Shown: one piece after another, positions 57,910-64,000 of the stretch | Position numbering within the stretch: position 1 is the stretch's first letter | How the letters are laid out: every line of letters starts with the position of its first letter | Source: Cinnamomum chago | Lineage: Eukaryota > Streptophyta > Magnoliopsida > Laurales > Lauraceae | Assembly: GCA_038049695.1 (NCBI GenBank) | Contig: CP142456.1 | Coordinates: forward strand, 71,269,422-71,333,421 | DNA: 64,000 nucleotides | Direction of reading: 5' to 3' | Program-made: the position numbers and the translations under genes | The notes under the pieces: generated by a model | What the model was told of the DNA's origin: nothing | What the model saw: only the letters and a program-made list of their open reading frames with translations | The model's database searches: none

Positions 57910-60060
57910 ATGCCTCCAAAGACCAGATACGGTGGCGGAGGACCATCGAAGTCCCAAAAAGCATCGTTCTTCCCGCTACAGGAGCAACCTGCGTTTCCAC
58001 CATTCTTGCAGTCGCAACCGCCCTAGCCGGTTGTCCCAGAACCACCCCCCTGGCCTTCATTCTGCTCTTCTTCCCCCTCTGGGACCGACCGGGGTTCCTC
58101 CTATCGGGCAGGAGCCATCAGGGACCCCGCGTCAGAGGAGGTCAGGGAGAAAGTCGAGTGCCGCGTACGTGGAGGTCATCGTCCAATCGGCTTCTTCGTC
58201 TCGGCCCATAACCACGCGCCTCCGCCAAGATAGCCGTCGTGAGACTCCTCGCCATTCTGGTGAGCGGCCACACGGGGGTCCGCAGCAGAACGCCTCCACG
58301 ACGGATCTTCGACGACGAGGCAAGACCCCCGTCAGGGCGGGGTCCCGTCAGTCCCACTAGCGCGTCCACGACGACGGCCAGTCCTTTCATCAAACCCATG
58401 GAGCCAGAAATGACAACCCCCTGCTAAAAAAGCTCGATGCCCAGAACCAGGCCCTCCAAGATAAAGACAAGGTGATTCGTCGCCTCGAGGAACGGCTCGA
58501 AATAAATGAGAGAAAGTCTCGTAGTCCACCTCCCCGGCGACAGCAGGCCCACCCGGACAACCGAGACCTGAGGCAGGTCCTCGACAGCAGAAGGAGATAC
58601 CGCTGTGAGGAGGAGGGCTCGAGCAGCAGTCATCTGCCTAGTGGCCTCGGGGGATCGCGGCGCGAGCCAGAATCACCGAGACCAGATGACCGGGCGGACT
58701 TCAAGGAGTTGCTGGACCATTACGTCAAACAGGAGGTCCAGGCCCGCTTGGCCGAGATCGGGTTCGCCCGAGACCTAACTGATGAGCATGAAGAGGACGA
58801 TATGGGTATGTCCCCCTTTTCGCAGGAGATCAAAAATTTCTCTCTCCCCGAGAGATTTAGCGTCCCAAGGTTCGTCCTTTATGACGGAGCCTCGGACCCA
58901 GAGGCGCATCTGCGGCATTTCACTCAGCGGATGTCGGTCTGGGGGGACGTCGGTCTTTTGAACTGCAGGGTTTTCTCATCAAGTCTGGGAGACCTCCCCC
59001 TCCGGTGGTTCTGCGCGCTCCTCCCCGGCTCGGTCTCGAGCTGGCGGCAGCTCCGGAGCTCTTTCCTCGAAAAGTTTCAAGCACACCGCGTCATCCCAAA
59101 GACAGGTAGCAATCTCATGGCGATCCGGATGAAAGACAGTGAGAGTATCACTGCCTTCGCCAGGAGATTCTGGACGATATACAGTCAGATTACCGACGCC
59201 AACGACGAGGTCGCCATCATGTGCTTCAGGGAGGGCTTACTCCCAGGAAACGAACTCCGCAGAGACCTAGTCCGGAACCCTGTGGCGACGATGAAAGCAC
59301 TGATGGCAAGGGTGAAGCAGTACAATGAGCAGGAGGAAGACGAGGCCCACGGCACAGAGCGGTTCGGATTCCCAAAGAAGCACCAGGCCTCCACCAGGGA
59401 AGGGACATTCCCCAGACCGAGGTCGGATAAGAGGAAGCTCGCCCGCTCTCTCTCAATCTCCTCGGATAACAGCAAGAGACCAAAGTTCCAGCCCCCCAAG
59501 CCTGCCGGCGATTCCTACAGAGCCATCAGTGTTGTATTCAGGGAGCCCATTTACAGAATCCTGAACAAGATCAAGGCAGAACCGTACTTCCAGTGGCCGC
59601 GGCCGATGACGAGCGACCCATCCACCCGAGACCAGCAAAAGAACTGCTCCTATCACAAGCAGCACGGGCACATGACCGAAGACTGCTTTGCGCTGAAGTG
59701 CCACCTTGAAAGGCTCGTCAAAGACGGGCACCTCCAAGAGTACATCAAGAAGGAAGAAAGGGTTAACCGAGCCCAGCAACTCGTTCCACCCAATGATAAT
59801 CCGGACGATGACGAACCAGCAGGTATCATCAACGTCATCCACCTGGCCCCCTCCCCAAGCATAGAAAGTGTCCGAGCTCGGTCAGAGGCCAGGAGGGCTG
59901 CCCATGGCAAGCAGGTGATGTCCGCAGAGCTGGAGAGCGCCCCGAAGAGGGCTAAGAGGGAGAGGCCCAAGATTTGGTTCTCAGATGAGGACCTGAAAGG
60001 AGTCCAGCTCCCCCATAACGACGCCCTCATCCTCACCCTGCGGCTCAACAATTACACTCC
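57910..60060 (+). pseudogene. gag: Element C gag (5' part broken)
   Basis: The conserved start MPPKTRY at 57910 is followed after 38 codons by a TAG (58024-58026) and frame changes. From 58472 a frame is open through a coiled coil (IRRLEERLE), the gag core (FSVPRFVLYDGASDP near 58857, FQAHRVIPK near 59077) and the CSYHKQHGHMTEDC knuckle near 59647. It reaches a one-base loss near 60057 that separates gag from protease. Confidence 0.88.
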
Positions 60061-62838
60061 AAGCGCGTCCTTGTGGATCCGGGGAGCTCCTCCGAGATCA
60101 TCTACTATAGCTGTTTTAAGCAGCTTGGCCTAACCGAATCTGACCTGCAGGAGGCTCATGTCCCTCTGATAGGATTCAGCGCCAAAGCAGTGTACCCCAA
60201 AGGCAGGATCTCACTCGAAGTCCGGATCGGAGGCGCAACGAAGATGGCAGACTTTATGGTAGTGGACGCGCCATCCCCCTACAATGTGATCATGGGACTA
60301 AGTTGGCTGCATGCCATGGAAGCAGTGCCCTCCACCTTACATCAAAAACTCAAGTTTCCATTAGCAAAGCCTGACGGGGCATTCGAGATTGTGACTGTGT
60401 GCGGAAATCAGCAGATGGCCCGAGAATGCCTCGTAGCCGTAACACCTGGGGAGGCGGAGCCGAGACAAGTGCATATGGCCGAGCTCGAAGCCGAGATTGA
60501 GGACATTGGGCGGACAGCAGGGCAGAAAAGCATAGAGGACCTCACCGAGGTCAGGATCAATCCTGAAGACCCCGAGCGCTACTTCATGCTGGGTAGCCAG
60601 CTCCCCGACACTGAGAAGGCCGAGCTGCTAGGCTTCCTACTTCTGAATAAGGATGTCTTCGCCTGGACTCCATATGAGATGCCAGGAATTGACCCCGAGG
60701 TCATGTGTCACAAGCTGAATGTGGATCCCGGACACAAGCCCATAGTGCAGAAGGCTCGCAGAACAGGGATCCAGCAGACAGAGGCTGTAATCGAAGAGGT
60801 GGATAAGCTCCTCGAAGCTGGGGCGATCCGCGAGGTGCACTATCCTCAGTGGCTCGCCAACACAGTGGTAGTAAAAAAGAAGAGCGGCAAATGGAGGGTC
60901 TGCGTGGATTTCACCGACCTCAACAAAGCTTGCCCCAAGGACAACTTCCCCCTCCCAAAGATCGATCAGATGATCGACGCCACCTCGGGACATGACATGA
61001 TGAGTTTCCTAGACGCCTACCGAGGTTACCATCAGATCCCGCTGCACGGACCTGATGAGGAAAAAACTGCATTTATAACATCTCGAGGCATCTATTGTTA
61101 TAAGGTGATGCCCTTTGGGTTGAAGAATGCCGGAGCGACATATCAGCGGCTGGTCACGAGAATGTTCCAGAACCAGCTCGGGAAGACGATGGAGGTCTAT
61201 ATTGATGACATGGTAGTCAAGTCCAAAGAGTCGCAGAACCACCTGGCGGACCTACGCCAAACATTTGCCATCCTCCGGAAGTTCCATCTCAAACTAAATG
61301 CTTCCAAGTGTGCGTTTGGCGTCGGTTCTGGCAAATTCCTGGGCAGCTTGGTGACCAGAAGAGGGATCGAGGCTAATCCCGAACAGATTGCAGCCATCCA
61401 GTCAATCCAGCTTCCCACCTCGGCCACAGGAATGGCTGCTGCACTCAACCGATTCATCAGCCGAGCCTCAGACAAGTGTCGTCCATTCTTTCAGCTCCTG
61501 AAGAAAAGTTCCAAGTTCCAATGGACTCCTGAATGCGACCTGGTACTGGAAACGCTCAAAAGGTACCTCTCCTCACCACCACTTTTGTCTACCCCGTCGC
61601 AAGACAATTTTCTCTATCTTTACCTTGCAGTCTCGGACCATGCGGTGAGCTCGGTGCTGGTTCGAGAAAGCGACAAGCAGCAGTACCCCATCTATTACAC
61701 CAGCAAAACTCTGCTCGACGCTGAGACCAGGTACCTGCCACTTGAAAAGCTAGCACTTGCATTGATCAGCGCCTCTCGCAAGCTCTCCCCTTACTTCCAG
61801 ACACACACGGTGGTGGTCATCACGGAATTCCCACTCAAATCCCTCTTCCGCAAGGCGGACTTTTCTGGCTGCATCTCCAAGTGGGCCGTCGAACTGGGTC
61901 AGTTCGATATCCGATATCAACCCAGAACAGCAATCAAGGCACAGGTCCTGGCAGACTTCGTCGTAGAATTCACCTCTCCTAGTTCGGCACCGACCTCGCT
62001 CGATACCGAACTGGGGGACTCCAAGAGCAATGATGAAGCTGAAACCGAGACCGAGGAAGACCAGTCTTGGCAAAAATTCCTTGAGTCAGCCTGGAAAGTC
62101 TTCGTTGACGGATCGTCAACATCCAGAAGAGCAGGCGCCGGCGTTGTCCTTCAATATCCAGAAGGACTAGTCATTGAGCAAGCACTGACCCTGGACTTCA
62201 AGGCATCAAATAATGAAGCAGAATATGAAGCACTGATCGCTGGTCTCGGTAGTGCAAGAGTACTGGGGGCACGTCGGGTGGTAGTCTTCAGTGACTCCCA
62301 GTTGGCGACGAGCCAGCTGAGCGGAAACTACCAGGCCAGAGACGAAAGAATGATGGCCTACCTAGCCCACACCAGGCAGCTCCTCTCCCAGTTTGAAAAG
62401 GCTGAAGTCAGGCAAATCGAAAGGGAGTCCAATTGCCATGCAGACGCCCTAGCAAGCTTGGCCTCGGTCATAGAAACTGGGAAGAGAATGACAGTTGATG
62501 TGGGGGCGCTGAAAAGACCGAGCATAGAGCTCCTTCCAGTTCGGCAAGTATTGTGCACCGACCTCGGTCCAAGCTGGATGGACTCAATCGTGACATTCTT
62601 GAGAGAAGATAAGCTCCCCGAAGACAAGACTGAAGCTCACAAGGTCAGGCTAAAAGCAGCTCACTTCTGGTTATCACCGGACGAAAAGCTCTACAGAAAA
62701 TCCTACTCAGGACCATACCTCCAATGCGTCCATCCGAGCAAAGTGGAAGACTTCCTCTTTGAAATTCACGAAGGAATCTGTGGAAGCCACATCGGGGGAA
62801 GGTCACTGGCTTACAGAGCTATCAGCCAGGGCTACTAG
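60061..62838 (+). pseudogene. pol: Element C pol: protease, RT, RNase H, second RNase H (921 codons open)
   Basis: The protease motif DPGSSSEI is at 60076. Reverse transcriptase includes KWRVCVDFTDLN (60890), AYRGYHQIPL (61015), MPFGLKNAGATYQRL (61107) and YIDDMVVKSK (61198). RNase H runs from about 61610 (LYLYLAVSDHAVSSVLVRE). The second RNase H starts near 62095 (VFVDGSSTSRRAGAG) with [23 protein letters not shown] and ESNCHADALASLAS. The integrase zinc region starts at 62768 (HEGICGSHIGGRS). A TAG at 62836-62838 replaces the Trp of the family's GYWWPYM block. Confidence 0.92.
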
Positions 62839-63784
62839 TGGCCCTACATGCAAAAGGATGCCCAGATCTACGCCAGGAAGTGCGAAAAATGCCAGAAGTT
62901 CTCCCATTCCCTTCACCAGCCAGCTCGGGACCTTAGCCCTATCTCAAGTCCTTGGCCCTTCGCTCAATGGGGGCTAGACATTGTGGGACCTCTTCACCGA
63001 ACTCCAGGAAACAAGAGATGGCTGATGGTGGGCACCGACTACTTCACAAAATGGATTGAGGCGGAGGCCTTATCCTCCATCACCGAGCACGACACAAAGA
63101 ATTTCGTATGGAGAAACATCGTCACACGATTCGGGAACCCAATTCGATTCAAAATTCTTCAAAAACTTCTGCCAGGAGCTCGGCATCAGGAACCTCTATG
63201 CAACCCCGGCCTACCCACAGAGCAATGGGCAGACGGAAATCTCAAACAAAGTGGTCCTGGAGGGACTGAAGAAAAGGCTTGATAAATCTAAAGGCAGGTA
63301 GATAGAAGAATTGCCAAGTGTCCTTTGGGCATACAGAACCACCCCGAGGCGATCCACTTCGGCAAGCCCTTTTTCATTAGCCTACGGGATGGAGGCTGTA
63401 ATCCCTCTCGAGGTCGGCCTCCCGACCTTAAGGACAAATCTCTTCGATCAAGGGCAGAACGAGATAAACCTCGCCAGAGAGCTCGACCTGGCCGAGGAAC
63501 GAAGGGAAGCAGCGTCCGTGCGTCTGGCCGCCTATCAGCAGCAGCTGTCCCGAGGATATAATCAGAAGGTTAGAGAAAGAAGGTTCTCAGTTGGAGAACT
63601 AGTCTTGAAGAAAGCGCTCCCAGCTGATAAAGATCCTAACGAAGGTAAACTTGCACCAAACTGGCTCGGCCCGTTCAAGGTAGTCTCGGTCTCTGGAAGG
63701 TCGGCATACAGGCTTGAAGGGATGGATGGCCAAGAGTTGCCACGACCATGGAATGCTGCGCATCTCAAAAAGTTTTACTTCTAG
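62839..63784 (+). pseudogene. Element C integrase core and C-terminus (broken)
   Basis: The zinc half CEKCQKFSH and the first catalytic Asp (WGLDIVGP near 62969) are kept. About 31 bp present in element A at 17283-17313 are missing near 63135, removing the SDNG block with the second catalytic Asp and shifting frame. The Glu block QSNGQTEISN is in the next frame. A TAG at 63299-63301 precedes a final open stretch (63311-63784) with WLGPFKVVSVSG and the HLKKFYF end. Confidence 0.88.
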
Positions 63785-63860
63785 TTGTACTCAAAATGAC
63801 AAATCAATAAAGAAGGATCTTTTCGAGGAAATCTGCCTTATGTCGTTTGAGTTATGAACA

Positions 63861-64000
63861 AGGCTCCGACCCTCGCGCCAGCCTCCTTGAGTTCGGTCAT
63901 AGGACCAACTCCTCAAGGCTCCGGCCCTCGCGCCAGCCTCCTTGAGTTCGGTCATAGGACCAACTCCTCAAGGCTCCGGCCCTCGCGCCAGCCTCTTTGA
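63861..64000 (+). repeat. 3' UTR tandem repeat of element C, 55-bp unit
   Basis: AGGCTCCG landmarks occur at 63861, 63916 and 63971. The array continues past the window edge. Confidence 0.9.

Larger units (their letters stand above)
57202..64000 (+). mobile_element. Element C: gypsy Tat-lineage retrotransposon, runs off the window
   Basis: Only the 5' LTR, gag-pol and the first 3' UTR repeats are inside the window. It is the best-preserved of the three pol regions (one 921-codon frame). If the element is complete, ATTTG (57197-57201) should recur after its 3' LTR. Confidence 0.92.

Noticed and set aside
57584-58360. 258-codon frame from the LTR into the gag of element C
   Set aside because: It is out of frame with the conserved MPPKTRY start and crosses the LTR and primer site.

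Overview
The window is repeat-rich nuclear DNA of a flowering plant. Evidence: two-exon genes with GT-AG introns and TATA boxes, plant-type LTR retrotransposons (Ty3/gypsy Tat-lineage, Ty1/copia, a Sirevirus remnant), tRNA-derived SINEs, hAT and Tourist-like DNA elements, and no bacterial gene organisation. The species cannot be determined from the sequence.

Host genes. Four copies of one small plant gene family are present. Each has a 91-nt first exon, and where a second exon is visible it begins in the same phase. Copy 1 (minus, 595-2223) has an open frame of 264 codons. Copy 2 (plus, 8809 to about 10495) is a pseudogene with a frameshift and SINEs in its intron and its second exon. Copy 3 (plus, 48480-49897) is open for 293 codons but lacks the C-terminal segment of copy 1. 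Copy 4 (plus, exon 1 at 56844-56934) is interrupted in intron 1 by a retrotransposon that runs off the window. Copies 3 and 4 lie in a recent segmental duplication (about 40.56-48.9 kb and 54.5-57.2 kb). Each duplicate therefore serves as an empty-site control for insertions in the other.

Transposons by region. 4.07-8.02 kb: a hAT-like element holding a solo gypsy LTR, which holds a Tourist-like MITE. 11.3-22.6 kb: Tat-lineage element A, complete with LTRs and a 5-bp target duplication. 22.9-32.6 kb: element B, same family, 3' end lost. 32.6-37.4 kb: 3' part of a Sirevirus-like copia element without pol. 38.1-40.5 kb: probable solo gypsy LTR. 41.1-46.3 kb: complete but mutated copia element. 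47.1-48.2 kb: hAT-like element with a 600-bp TTTC core. 50.5-53.1 kb: an LTR fragment and two tandem-repeat blocks. 57.2 kb to the end: element C, third member of the A/B family.

The most interesting system is in elements A and B. Besides gag-pol they carry an antisense gene between integrase and the 3' LTR. It has three exons with conserved intron positions and phases, its own minus-strand TATA box in A, an N-terminal region resembling the 'putative gypsy type transposon' domain, a charged middle and a coiled-coil C-terminus. Integrase and this gene converge on a 54-55-bp tandem array that has expanded to about 14 units in B. All three elements carry premature stops or frameshifts and look non-autonomous today.
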